DNA of 64,000 nucleotides from CAZLQF01 sp964561545 (lineage in GTDB: Bacteria; Bacteroidota; Bacteroidia; CAILMK01; CAYYUA01). The first letter of the stretch is position 1. Every line of letters begins with the position of its first letter. Of the stretch, positions 1-8,694 are shown one piece after another. The stretch covers positions 62,001 to 126,000 of the forward strand of contig CAZLQF010000002.1 of NCBI GenBank assembly GCA_964561545.1, read 5' to 3'. The notes beneath the pieces are model-generated. The model did not search any database, was not told where the DNA came from, and saw only the letters and a list, made by a program, of their open reading frames with translations. The position numbers and the translations under genes were made by a program.

Positions 1-1
1 C

Positions 2-2902
2 TCCAATGGTAATTACATGGCAATAGGGCAAGCCATAAGTTTTGCAGAGACCCATGATGAAGAGGATCGCAAAAAAATGTATGAGCAGATCAACCAAATT
101 GAATCAGACCATATACCTGTTCTTGGCATAACTGGTACGGGTGGAGCCGGAAAATCCTCGTTGGTTGACGAACTGGTTAGGCGCTATCTTAATGAATTTG
201 AAGATAAAAACATCGCTATAGTATCAGTGGATCCATCCAAAAGAAAAACGGGTGGTGCTTTATTAGGAGACCGGATCCGTATGAACTCCCTTTCTTCTGA
301 AAGAGCTTTTATGCGGTCTTTGGCCACAAGGCAGCCCAACCTATCCGTATCGCCCTACATTGAGGATGGAATTGAAATATGTAAAAAAGCCGGATTTGAC
401 CTTATCATTCTTGAAAGTTCGGGCATTGGCCAAGCGGATTCCTCTATTGTTGATTACTGTGATGTATCAATGTACGTCATGACCCCCGAATTTGGGGCAG
501 CTTCCCAGCTTGAAAAAATTGACATGCTGGATTATGCCGATGTAGTTTCCATCAACAAGTTTGACAAAAAAGGTGCTTTGGATGCGATTAGAGATGTGAA
601 AAAACAATTTAAACGCAATCACCACCTTTTCAATGCCTCAGATGAAGAATTACCAATTTACGGCACCATTGTTTCACAGTTCAATGATCCTGGTATGAAC
701 AACCTATTTAAGGTTTCCATGGATCAAATAACCCAAAAGACCGGAGTTAAATTTGAAACCACTTACGACTATACAGATACAGAATCCCATAAAATTTACA
801 TCATACCTCCGGATCGCGTAAGGTATCTATCGGAAATTTCAGAAAACAACAAGCGATACAACCAATTTGCTAAGGACCAGGCCAACATTGCCAGCAAAAT
901 GTATCAATTGAACGGCTCGATTGAAACGCTTAAGGAAAGCAATGCTTCTGAAGAACAAATTAAGCCGCTTAGAGATCAATATCATGAGTTAGATCAAAAG
1001 TTGGACCTGGAAAGTAAAAAGCTACTGGAAAACTGGTCTGAGAAAAAAGAAGCCTATCAAAATGATACTTATACCTACACGGTTAGAGGTAAGGAAATAC
1101 AAGTAGATTTAAATACTGAAACCCTCTCCCACCTCAAAATCCCAAAGGTTGCTTTGCCTAAATATACCGATTGGGGGGACCTGCTTTACTGGCAAATGAT
1201 GGAAAACGTTCCTGGCGAATTTCCTTATGCAGCTGGCGTTTATCCCTTTAAACGTAAGAATGAAGATCCCACAAGGATGTTTGCTGGAGAAGGTGGGCCT
1301 GAGAGAACCAATAAACGGTTCCATTACCTTAGCAAAGACCGAGATTTTGCAAGGCTTTCTACTGCTTTCGATTCCGTAACTTTATACGGCGAAGATCCGG
1401 ACCATCGCCCTGATATATACGGTAAAGTAGGTAACTCTGGCGTAAGCGTAGCCACGTTGGATGATGCTAAAAAACTTTATTCAGGATTTAATCTTTGCGC
1501 TCCCTCTTCTTCGGTCTCTATGACCATTAACGGACCTGCACCCATGATCCTGGGATTTTTCCTCAATGCAGCCATTGATCAACAATGTGAGCTTTACATT
1601 AAAGAACAGGGCATGGAAGATGAGGTTAGGCAAAAGATCAATAACCTTTACGAAAAGAACAATTGGAAACTTCCCGCATATCATTATGACCTGCCTGAAA
1701 CCAATGAAGGATTGGGTTTAATGCTATTAGGCGTTACTGGCGATGAAGTGCTTGACAAAGAAACCTATGAAAGGATCAAAAAAGACACCCTCAATGTTGT
1801 ACGAGGTACCGTTCAAGCCGACATCCTGAAAGAAGACCAGGCTCAGAACACTTGTATATTTTCCACTGAATTTGCCCTCAAAATGATGGGCGATGTTCAG
1901 GAAAATTTCATTAAAAATGAAGTAAGGAATTTTTATTCAGTATCCATATCAGGATACCACATCGGGGAAGCAGGTTCCAACCCGATTACCCAACTTGCCT
2001 TAACCTTAAGCAATGCTTTTACCTACGTAGAATACTACCTTTACAAAGGCATGGACATTGATGATTTTGGTCCCAGCCTCTCTTTCTTCTTCTCCAACGG
2101 AATTGATGCAGAATATGCAGTTATTGGAAGAGTTGCAAGAAGAATCTGGTCCAAAGCCATTAAATACCTATATGGCGGTGGACCCCGTGCACAAAAATTA
2201 AAATACCATATTCAAACCTCTGGTCGTTCACTCCATGCTCAGGAAATTGCTTTTAATGATATCAGAACCACCCTTCAGGCCCTTTATGCCATTCATGACA
2301 ATTGTAATTCATTGCATACCAATGCCTCTGACGAGGCCATAACCACTCCAACCCAGGATACGGTTAGAAGGGCCATGGCTATCCAATTGATCATCAATCA
2401 GGAGTTTGGATTGGCCAAAAATGAAAATGCCAATCAAGGTTCATTTATTATAGAAGAATTAACCGACCTTGTAGAAGATGCAGTATACATGGAATTTGAC
2501 CGGCTAACAGAACGCGGGGGCGTATTAGGTGCAATGGAAAACATGTACCAGCGCAACAAAATCCAGGAGGAATCACTTCATTACGAAAACCTAAAACACA
2601 GCGGTGAACTTCCGATTGTTGGTGTTAATACATTCCTAAGCAATGAAGGATCTCCAACAGTTGTTCCTGAAGAAATCGTTCGCTCTGATGAACAAGAGAA
2701 AGAATTCCAGATAAAAACGGTCAATGAATTTAAAGACCGAAATGAAGATAGGGCCAATCAAGCTCTTAAAAAACTCAAACAAGTAGCTTCCAATAATGAA
2801 AACATTTTCGATGAATTGATGGAAACCACCAAGGTCTGCTCCTTAGGCCAAATAAGCCATGCGCTTTACGATGTAGGCGGTAGGTATCGCAGAAGTATGT
2901 AA
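2..2902 (+). CDS. icmF: Fused isobutyryl-CoA mutase (IcmF), 5'-truncated by window edge
   Basis: Adenosylcobalamin-dependent acyl-CoA mutase joined to its own G-protein chaperone. The frame is open to the window edge, so the first visible Met (position 17) is internal. The family's N-terminal B12-binding domain, roughly 130-150 residues, should lie upstream. Counting from that Met, the MeaB-like GTPase has a P-loop GTGGAGKSS at residues 40-48 and an NKFD motif near 180. A linker follows, then the mutase barrel from about residue 380 to the end (GRYRRSM). Two active-site positions separate this from methylmalonyl-CoA mutase: Phe422 in RMFAGEG where methylmalonyl-CoA mutase has Tyr, and Gln610 in AQNTCIF where it has Arg. 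Both match isobutyryl-CoA mutase. The cofactor/substrate His is kept in GYHIGEAG. Automated annotation may call it methylmalonyl-CoA mutase; the two residues argue against that. Confidence 0.9.
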   Translation, partial: SNGNYMAIGQAISFAETHDEEDRKKMYEQINQIESDHIPVLGITGTGGAGKSSLVDELVRRYLNEFEDKNIAIVSVDPSKRKTGGALLGDRIRMNSLSSERAFMRSLATRQPNLSVSPYIEDGIEICKKAGFDLIILESSGIGQADSSIVDYCDVSMYVMTPEFGAASQLEKIDMLDYADVVSINKFDKKGALDAIRDVKKQFKRNHHLFNASDEELPIYGTIVSQFNDPGMNNLFKVSMDQITQKTGVKFETTYDYTDTESHKIYIIPPDRVRYLSEISENNKRYNQFAKDQANIASKMYQLNGSIETLKESNASEEQIKPLRDQYHELDQKLDLESKKLLENWSEKKEAYQNDTYTYTVRGKEIQVDLNTETLSHLKIPKVALPKYTDWGDLLYWQMMENVPGEFPYAAGVYPFKRKNEDPTRMFAGEGGPERTNKRFHYLSKDRDFARLSTAFDSVTLYGEDPDHRPDIYGKVGNSGVSVATLDDAKKLYSGFNLCAPSSSVSMTINGPAPMILGFFLNAAIDQQCELYIKEQGMEDEVRQKINNLYEKNNWKLPAYHYDLPETNEGLGLMLLGVTGDEVLDKETYERIKKDTLNVVRGTVQADILKEDQAQNTCIFSTEFALKMMGDVQENFIKNEVRNFYSVSISGYHIGEAGSNPITQLALTLSNAFTYVEYYLYKGMDIDDFGPSLSFFFSNGIDAEYAVIGRVARRIWSKAIKYLYGGGPRAQKLKYHIQTSGRSLHAQEIAFNDIRTTLQALYAIHDNCNSLHTNASDEAITTPTQDTVRRAMAIQLIINQEFGLAKNENANQGSFIIEELTDLVEDAVYMEFDRLTERGGVLGAMENMYQRNKIQEESLHYENLKHSGELPIVGVNTFLSNEGSPTVVPEEIVRSDEQEKEFQIKTVNEFKDRNEDRANQALKKLKQVASNNENIFDELMETTKVCSLGQISHALYDVGGRYRRSM

Positions 2903-3092
2903 TGGTTATTTGGGAGGTTTAATAACCTTGGGTGAGGTTCGCCAATTTAGGCTTGAAAAATTGCATCAAGTTTTAAAGCCATCCCTTAATTATTACCTAG
3001 CACCCAATTTTTAGGATATTCAAAAGCTAAATACTTTCCAACCTCTGCTGACCAATATTAACAAATGATCGCACTGGTAATCTAAATTTTCA

Positions 3093-3100
3093 TATTTTTG
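3093..3100 (+). promoter_or_regulatory. Candidate -7 element (TATTTTTG) for the SLC13-type gene
   Basis: This matches the Bacteroidota sigma-factor consensus TAnnTTTG, 38 bases before the ATG at 3138. No TTTG-like -33 element is seen at the usual spacing. An AAGGAG at 3123-3128, ten to fifteen bases before the start, is one of the few Shine-Dalgarno-like sequences in the window. Confidence 0.45.
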
Positions 3101-3137
3101 GTTTTCCATTTAATGCACTCACAAGGAGCATTACAAG

Positions 3138-4910
3138 ATGCTTGAAATTGATCAAATAATCGTCCTGGCAGTTCTTGTGTTTATTGTTATTAGTTTATAC
3201 CAAGAAATTTTCAGGCCTCCTACTACCTTCTTCATTGCGATCGTGATCCTGAGCACGGTGGGCATCCTTTCACCTCATGAGGCACTAAGCGGATTTGCCA
3301 ATGAGCAAATAGCCGTTATTATGTTATTATTGGTCCTTGCCAGTATCATCAAGAAAACGAATGTAATCGATGCCATTTTCAATAAGTTTTTTAAAAACAC
3401 CAGAACCTACAGAGGCTTTATAAGCCGACTGATGATTTATGTAGCTGGTAGCTCAGCTTTCCTTAACAATACGCCCATTGTTGCTACTTTAATCCCATAC
3501 GTTCATGAGTGGGGCATCAAAAATAACATTTCACCCTCTAAACTTTTAATACCCCTCTCTTATGCAGCCATTCTGGGAGGAACCGCCACCTTGATCGGGA
3601 CTTCAACTAACTTGATCGTCAATGGCCTTGCCATGGATCAGGGCCTTGAGAGTTTAAGCATATTTGATTTTACCTATGTAGGCGCTCCATTGATTGTAAT
3701 AGGTATTCTTTATTTAACTTTTGTAGGATATCGATTCTTACCCGATATAAAAGACGCCCTTTCAAGCTTTTCTGAAAAATCCCGGGAATATGTTGTTGAA
3801 ACCAGAATAAGTGAAACATCCCCCCTTATTGGGAAAACCATTGAAGAGGCTGATCTGCGTGAGTTAGGGGGTTTGTTTTTGGTAGAAATCATTCGGGATA
3901 ACCACAAAATTGCTCCCGTTTCACCAGACACTATTTTAGAAGATGGTGATATTTTATTTTTTGCCGGCCAGGTTGAAACCATTACTGATTTGGTCCAAGG
4001 AAATATGGGCTTTGAAATGCCTCAAGTTAACAACGTTAACAAACAGGATAAGCTAAATGTAATTGAGGCAGTTGTTCCTCAGAATTCAGGGTTAGTAGGA
4101 AAAACGGTTAAGCAAGTTCATTTTAGGGGACGCTACGATGCTGCCATCATTGCCATCCACAGAAAAGGAGAGCGGATATCCGGTAAAATCGGGGAAATTG
4201 AAATAAGGCCTGGCGACCTTTTACTTTTAGTAGCTGGAGAAGATTTTGAAGAAAGGACCAAGGACAGTCAAAATATTTATGTAATATCCAACATTCGGGA
4301 ATTAAAAGATATTAACATTTTTAAAACAACAACACTATCGGGCGGGTTGCTCCTGGCCATTGTTTGTTCAGCCATGGGATTTATCTCACTGTTTAAAGCT
4401 TTACTAATTTTACTCTCAATTGTCGTGATTTTAAGATTTGTAAGTTTATCCGAGGTTAAAAACGGACTTGATCTCAACATACTATTCATAGCTGCATTTG
4501 CTATTGCCATTGGAAAAGCTTTGATAAACACGGGAACAGCCACTTTGATTGCCAATTCTTTTTTAACTGTTTTTCAGCCAATGGGAGCTATAGGTGTATT
4601 AGTGGGTATTTACTTAGTCACCAACATCCTTACTGAATTGGTTAACAATGCTGGAGCAGCTTCAATTGTATTTCCCATAGCTTTTGCCAGTGCCACTTCC
4701 ATGGGTATTGATCCAACGCCCTATGTATTGGCTGTAGCCTACGGTGCCTCCGCAAGTTTTATAACACCAATTGGTTACCAAACCAATCTTATGGTACTTG
4801 GACCAGGGGGGTACAAGGTCAAAGATTTTACCAAAGTCGGGTTCCCGTTAACAATCATATACATGATTGTCTCATGTGCTATTCTTTCCTTTATTTACAA
4901 TTTATATTAG
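3138..4910 (+). CDS. SLC13/DASS-type permease with two RCK_C (TrkA-C) domains
   Basis: An inner-membrane transporter of the SLC13 (divalent anion/sodium symporter) type, 590 residues. Hydrophobic helices fill residues 1-200 and 400-590. Between them lie two TrkA-C-like regulatory domains, at about 220-295 and 310-390; each carries a 'G-K-T' start and a 'GD-I/L-L-L/F' segment, as in the LIG-K-T-I-E and GDILFFAG stretches. NNTPIVA in the first half and NNAGAASIVFP in the second resemble the paired SNT-like signatures of the family. Many homologues carry sulfate, dicarboxylates or citrate, but the substrate cannot be read from sequence. It is monocistronic: no gene on this strand lies close, and the convergent polyprenyl synthase lies beyond a 387-base gap. 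Confidence 0.85.
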   Translation: MLEIDQIIVLAVLVFIVISLYQEIFRPPTTFFIAIVILSTVGILSPHEALSGFANEQIAVIMLLLVLASIIKKTNVIDAIFNKFFKNTRTYRGFISRLMIYVAGSSAFLNNTPIVATLIPYVHEWGIKNNISPSKLLIPLSYAAILGGTATLIGTSTNLIVNGLAMDQGLESLSIFDFTYVGAPLIVIGILYLTFVGYRFLPDIKDALSSFSEKSREYVVETRISETSPLIGKTIEEADLRELGGLFLVEIIRDNHKIAPVSPDTILEDGDILFFAGQVETITDLVQGNMGFEMPQVNNVNKQDKLNVIEAVVPQNSGLVGKTVKQVHFRGRYDAAIIAIHRKGERISGKIGEIEIRPGDLLLLVAGEDFEERTKDSQNIYVISNIRELKDINIFKTTTLSGGLLLAIVCSAMGFISLFKALLILLSIVVILRFVSLSEVKNGLDLNILFIAAFAIAIGKALINTGTATLIANSFLTVFQPMGAIGVLVGIYLVTNILTELVNNAGAASIVFPIAFASATSMGIDPTPYVLAVAYGASASFITPIGYQTNLMVLGPGGYKVKDFTKVGFPLTIIYMIVSCAILSFIYNLY

Positions 4911-5066
4911 TTTTCAAACCTGACTTGATAAAGGTTGTAATCTTTAACATTACACTAAATGATAAGCGTGCTTAAATAGGCTGTAATCAGTTTTATATAA
5001 TATGAAAGGCTTGATTTGCTGTGAAATGGTATCTCTTTGACCGTGCTTATTTGGTTGTTTATTGCC

Positions 5067-5186
5067 TTAGGCAATCGTACTTAAATAAACATAGATACCA
5101 ATAATTATAAGGAGCAGCAACAAATAAACAACTAAATTTCGTTGAGCAATACTGCGCTTGTTTCTTTTCCTGTTTTTAAAATACAA
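5067..5186 (-). CDS. Candidate 39-residue membrane protein with TTG start
   Basis: In the 387-base gap between convergent genes (4911-5297) the minus strand holds an open frame that could start at TTG 5186. It reads a strongly basic head (KNRKRNKRS, residues 4-12) and then about 20 hydrophobic residues rich in Leu and Ile (residues 18-37), which is the layout of a single-pass small membrane protein. There is no ATG, no promoter match and no Shine-Dalgarno sequence, and the reading frame is short, so chance is a real possibility. The rest of the gap shows no hairpin or other feature I can name. Confidence 0.2.
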   Translation of the reverse strand: MYFKNRKRNKRSIAQRNLVVYLLLLLIIIGIYVYLSTIA

Positions 5187-5297
5187 TGGACAGCTTGTAT
5201 TATTAGTAAATAGCTAATGTAAAAATCATTTAAGGCCTATCATAATAAGCGGCATTTAAAAACCCCTTAATAAACTTGACCTCAATTACGGATTTTT

Positions 5298-6272
5298 TCA
5301 CTTTGATCGTTCCGTAGTAAACCGAACCAACTTTTTCAATGATTCATTGTATTCCGAATCATGGTAATTACCAAGGATCTCAAAGGCATCTTCCTGGTAT
5401 TGAAGCATTTTATCGCGGGCGTAATCGATACCGTCATGTTGCTTTACAAAGTCCACTACCTCTTGCACGCCTTTTTTCTTATTGCCTCTCTTTTGGATAA
5501 TTTTTTTGATGCGGTTTTGTTCAGCTTTGTCAACTTTTGACAAGGCATGGATCAATGGAAGGGTGAGTTTTTTCTCTTTAATATCCCCACCGGTGGGTTT
5601 TCCAATCTTCTGATCTCCATAATCAAAGAGATCGTCCTTGATTTGGAATGCAATACCAATTTTTTCGCCAAATTGACGCATTTGTTCCACACTTGTCTCT
5701 GATGCACCAACTGATGCTGCTCCAATAGAACAACAAGAAGCGATTAGGGAAGCAGTCTTCATACCAATGATATCAAAATAAGTATCCTCTCCTATGTTCA
5801 TCGTCCGGCTCTTTTCAATTTGTAAAAGCTCCCCCTCGCTCATCAGTTTAACAGCATTAGAGCTTACTTTTAGGAGGTCATAGTCGCCTTCTTTCAAAGA
5901 AAGCAATAAACCCCGGGATAGCAGGTAATCACCTACTAAAACAGCAATTTTATTTTTCCAAAGCGCATTGATGGAAAAAATCCCACGCCGTTCAAAAGAG
6001 TCATCCACTACATCGTCATGGATCAAAGTAGCGGTATGGAGCAATTCTACCAAAGAAGCACCCCTGAAAGTGCGGTCGGAAATTTCACCGCAAATCCCCG
6101 CTGTTAAAAACACAAACATTGGGCGCATCTGCTTCCCCTTGTACCGAACTATAAAGGTCATGATGCGGTTAAGCAAAGGAACTTTGGTTCTCATGTCCTC
6201 GTAAAACCGCTTTTCAAACTCTTGCATTTCCCCCTTAATGGGGGCCTTTACTTCCCGCAGGGTTACGCCCAT
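5298..6272 (-). CDS. Polyprenyl (trans-isoprenyl) diphosphate synthase
   Basis: A cytoplasmic enzyme that extends farnesyl diphosphate with isopentenyl diphosphate, probably making the side chain of menaquinone. The length of 324 residues is normal. Both aspartate-rich metal sites are present: HDDVVDDS near residue 90 and KDDLFDYGDQKIGKPTGGD near residue 215, with the usual GKPTGGDIKEKKLTLP stretch after the second. The family also includes octaprenyl, heptaprenyl and solanesyl synthases, and chain length cannot be fixed from sequence. A menC gene at 38-39 kb fits menaquinone use. Its promoter probably lies in the 223-base gap shared with the divergent permease gene. Confidence 0.9.
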   Translation of the reverse strand: MGVTLREVKAPIKGEMQEFEKRFYEDMRTKVPLLNRIMTFIVRYKGKQMRPMFVFLTAGICGEISDRTFRGASLVELLHTATLIHDDVVDDSFERRGIFSINALWKNKIAVLVGDYLLSRGLLLSLKEGDYDLLKVSSNAVKLMSEGELLQIEKSRTMNIGEDTYFDIIGMKTASLIASCCSIGAASVGASETSVEQMRQFGEKIGIAFQIKDDLFDYGDQKIGKPTGGDIKEKKLTLPLIHALSKVDKAEQNRIKKIIQKRGNKKKGVQEVVDFVKQHDGIDYARDKMLQYQEDAFEILGNYHDSEYNESLKKLVRFTTERSK

Positions 6273-6311
6273 ATCAGTTTTTATGACAAGATTCCGCTGT
6301 TAAAATAGCTT

Positions 6312-6319
6312 CAAAATTA
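6312..6319 (-). promoter_or_regulatory. Candidate -7 element (TAATTTTG) for the polyprenyl synthase gene
   Basis: Read on the minus strand it matches TAnnTTTG and lies 40 bases before the ATG at 6272. No -33 TTTG is visible at the expected spacing. Confidence 0.4.
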
Positions 6320-6495
6320 AAAAATCTTAGGATTATCAGTTTTGCTTTGCGTTCCAACATGGCACTTTGGACTAATGTTTGTTTAAGTGCTTAATTTTTA
6401 AGGATATTCACGAGTAAATCAGCAAAGCAAGTTTTTCATACTTCTTTGGTTCCTGCTTTTAAGTTGTTTTCTTTTGCATAGCAAATCAACCAATC

Positions 6496-7731
6496 ATGGC
6501 CAATTTGGTAGAAAACATAAGGGTTGCCTTAAGAGGTATCATGAGCAACTTATTAAGGGCGATCCTTACCATGGCTATTATTGCATTTGGCATCATGGCT
6601 CTGATCGGGATGCTTACAGCACTTGACAGCATTGAGGAATCTTTCATCCGGAATTTTGCTGATTTAGGGGCCAATACCTTTAAAATTCAAAAGAAAGGCA
6701 GTGACGTTTCCTATGGCCACGGTGGGAAAGGCAAAAAAACCTATCCTGATGTTAGCTACGAGCAAGGCCTCTTTTTTAGAGAAGGGTACCGGTACCCCGC
6801 CAAAGTTTCTATGAAATTTGAACCAACTGGCTCAGCTGTATTAAAATACCAGTCCAATGAAACCAATCCAAAAATAGATGTCATAGGGTCGGATGCGAAT
6901 TTTCTATCTACTTCAGGATTAAAACTGGCCGAGGGGCGCAATTTTACATCATCGGAGTTGCAGCACGGTGAAAATGTTGTCATACTGGGTAACACCATTA
7001 AGCTTAAGCTATTTGGCTACCAGGATCCCATTGGTAAGGTTATTTCGATAGGAACCCGTAAATACAGGGTATTGGGCGTATTGGAAGAAAAAGGAGCCTC
7101 CATGGGTTTTTCAGGGGACAACACCGCCATCATCCCCATTAAAAACGCTAGAATGGCCTATTCGGACGAAGATGAATCTTATACCCTCAGTGTTCAGGTT
7201 GAGCAGGTACAAAATTTATCGCCTGCTATCAACGAGGCAATTGGTCTATTCAGAAAAATCAGGGAACTCAGGGCTAAAGATGACAATGATTTCAAGATCA
7301 TTAAAAGCGATAACCTGGCTAAGATGGTCGAAGATAACTTATCAATGATCCGAGCAGCTACCTTTGCAATAGGCTTCATTACTTTGTTAGGGGCTGCCAT
7401 TGGTTTGATGAACATCATGTTGGTATCGGTCAAAGAACGAACCCGGGAAATTGGAACACGCAAAGCTATTGGGGCTTCATCGCGGAACATTCGAACCCAA
7501 TTTTTGACTGAGGCCTCGGTGATAAGTATTGCAGGCGGCATTGTGGGTATTTTACTTGGTATACTTATTGGCAATGCCGTTGCCAATTATATTAACAGTG
7601 CTTTTGTCATCCCTTGGTTTTGGATAGCTTTTGGCTTTTTATTATGCTTCGTTGTAGGCATTGCGGCTGGTTATTATCCCGCTAACCGAGCCGCTGCTGA
7701 AAATCCTATTGATGCGCTGAGGTATGAGTAA
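6496..7731 (+). CDS. MacB/FtsX-type ABC transporter permease, orphan
   Basis: An inner-membrane permease subunit of 411 residues, close to the MacB family's usual length. It has one membrane helix near residues 20-42, a large extracytoplasmic MacB_PCD domain (about 50-270), and three C-terminal helices. The cytoplasmic TREIGTRKAIGASSR segment after helix 2 is typical of MacB/LolCE proteins that contact the ATPase. Relatives export peptides or macrolides or release lipoproteins. Neither an ATPase nor a membrane-fusion partner is next to it; the neighbours are a divergent polyprenyl synthase and a thioesterase. The partner ATPase is probably encoded elsewhere. Confidence 0.88.
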   Translation: MANLVENIRVALRGIMSNLLRAILTMAIIAFGIMALIGMLTALDSIEESFIRNFADLGANTFKIQKKGSDVSYGHGGKGKKTYPDVSYEQGLFFREGYRYPAKVSMKFEPTGSAVLKYQSNETNPKIDVIGSDANFLSTSGLKLAEGRNFTSSELQHGENVVILGNTIKLKLFGYQDPIGKVISIGTRKYRVLGVLEEKGASMGFSGDNTAIIPIKNARMAYSDEDESYTLSVQVEQVQNLSPAINEAIGLFRKIRELRAKDDNDFKIIKSDNLAKMVEDNLSMIRAATFAIGFITLLGAAIGLMNIMLVSVKERTREIGTRKAIGASSRNIRTQFLTEASVISIAGGIVGILLGILIGNAVANYINSAFVIPWFWIAFGFLLCFVVGIAAGYYPANRAAAENPIDALRYE

Positions 7732-8022
7732 TTCATGAATAAAACTTTAACAAACCGCTACTTTTTCTAATTTAATATGATATACATTAACATTGGTTAA
7801 GTACAGGCGGAGTCTATATTTAATACTTCTAAAGTGAGGAAATGCTAAATGTTTTAGAGGTACTAAGACCATCTTTTGGTTTGAATTTTTACAACAGTTT
7901 ATAGCACAGCATATCGGAATACACTTTTGGTACCTTTATGCTTGAATTTCTATGTTGGATTTGGATTAAGCATTCAGCTAATTAAATGCCTTCTTCTTCT
8001 ACCCTTCTTAATGGATTACCTT

Positions 8023-8030
8023 TATTTTTG
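8023..8030 (+). promoter_or_regulatory. Candidate -7 element (TATTTTTG) that sets the thioesterase start
   Basis: A full TAnnTTTG match, 22 bases before the ATG at 8052. An in-frame ATG at 7986 lies upstream of this element, so a transcript starting here could not use it. This is the main reason for choosing 8052. Confidence 0.45.
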
Positions 8031-8051
8031 TGTCAATCAAAATATTCAATT

Positions 8052-8576
8052 ATGACAACAAAGAGGCCAAGTGAATCCATGAACATCATGAACGAATTGG
8101 TTTTGCCCAACGACACCAATACCCAGAACAACCTTATGGGTGGGCGTTTATTACATTGGATGGACATTTCTGCTGCCATATCTGCCCAAAAGCACGCCAA
8201 TACCCTATCAGTAACCGCTGCTGTTAACAATGTTTCCTTCAACAATGCCATCCAATTGGGCAACGTGGTTACCTTGCATTCCCGAGTGGTTCGAGCTTTT
8301 AAGACTTCTATGGAAGTTTACATCGAAGTGTGGGCGCAGGACCTTACAAGGAATTTTCAGTGTAAATGCAATGATGCCTTTTATACCTTTGTTGCCCTTG
8401 ATCCTTTGGGCAACCCAGCTAAAGTTCCAACCATTGAGCCTGAGACGGAGGAAGAAAAGGAATCTTTCGAAAATGCCTTACTCAGAAAACAGCTTAAATT
8501 ACTGATGGCTAACAAAACGAAGGTACATGAACTGCCAGAGCTCAAACAACAATTCGAAAAGTGGATCAATGAATAA
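8052..8576 (+). CDS. Acyl-CoA thioesterase, hotdog fold (YciA/ACOT type)
   Basis: A cytoplasmic hydrolase that releases fatty acid and CoA from acyl-CoA. From ATG 8052 it has 174 residues. The hotdog signature is clear: DTNTQNNLMGGRLLHWMD places the catalytic-type Asn/Gly region and the helix, followed by the AAVNNVSFNNAIQLGN strands. The in-frame ATG at 7986 would add 22 residues (rich in Ser and Leu) that are unlike the family, and the likely promoter lies between the two. The acyl-CoA synthetase gene 118 bases downstream on the same strand suggests a shared role in acyl-CoA turnover, though the gap leaves room for separate promoters. Confidence 0.88.
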   Translation: MTTKRPSESMNIMNELVLPNDTNTQNNLMGGRLLHWMDISAAISAQKHANTLSVTAAVNNVSFNNAIQLGNVVTLHSRVVRAFKTSMEVYIEVWAQDLTRNFQCKCNDAFYTFVALDPLGNPAKVPTIEPETEEEKESFENALLRKQLKLLMANKTKVHELPELKQQFEKWINE

Positions 8577-8694
8577 CAGAAGTATTTTTTAATTTTGGAA
8601 TTGAGGGATGGTATAAATCGTAACGCTCAATAAAGTTAAATGTTGATATATTCTTAAACATCATAACCCTTGATGCCTAAATAAATATACGCCT

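Noticed and set aside
7986..8051. Longer start for the thioesterase gene
   Set aside because: The extra 22 residues are unlike the family and the likely -7 element lies between this ATG and 8052.
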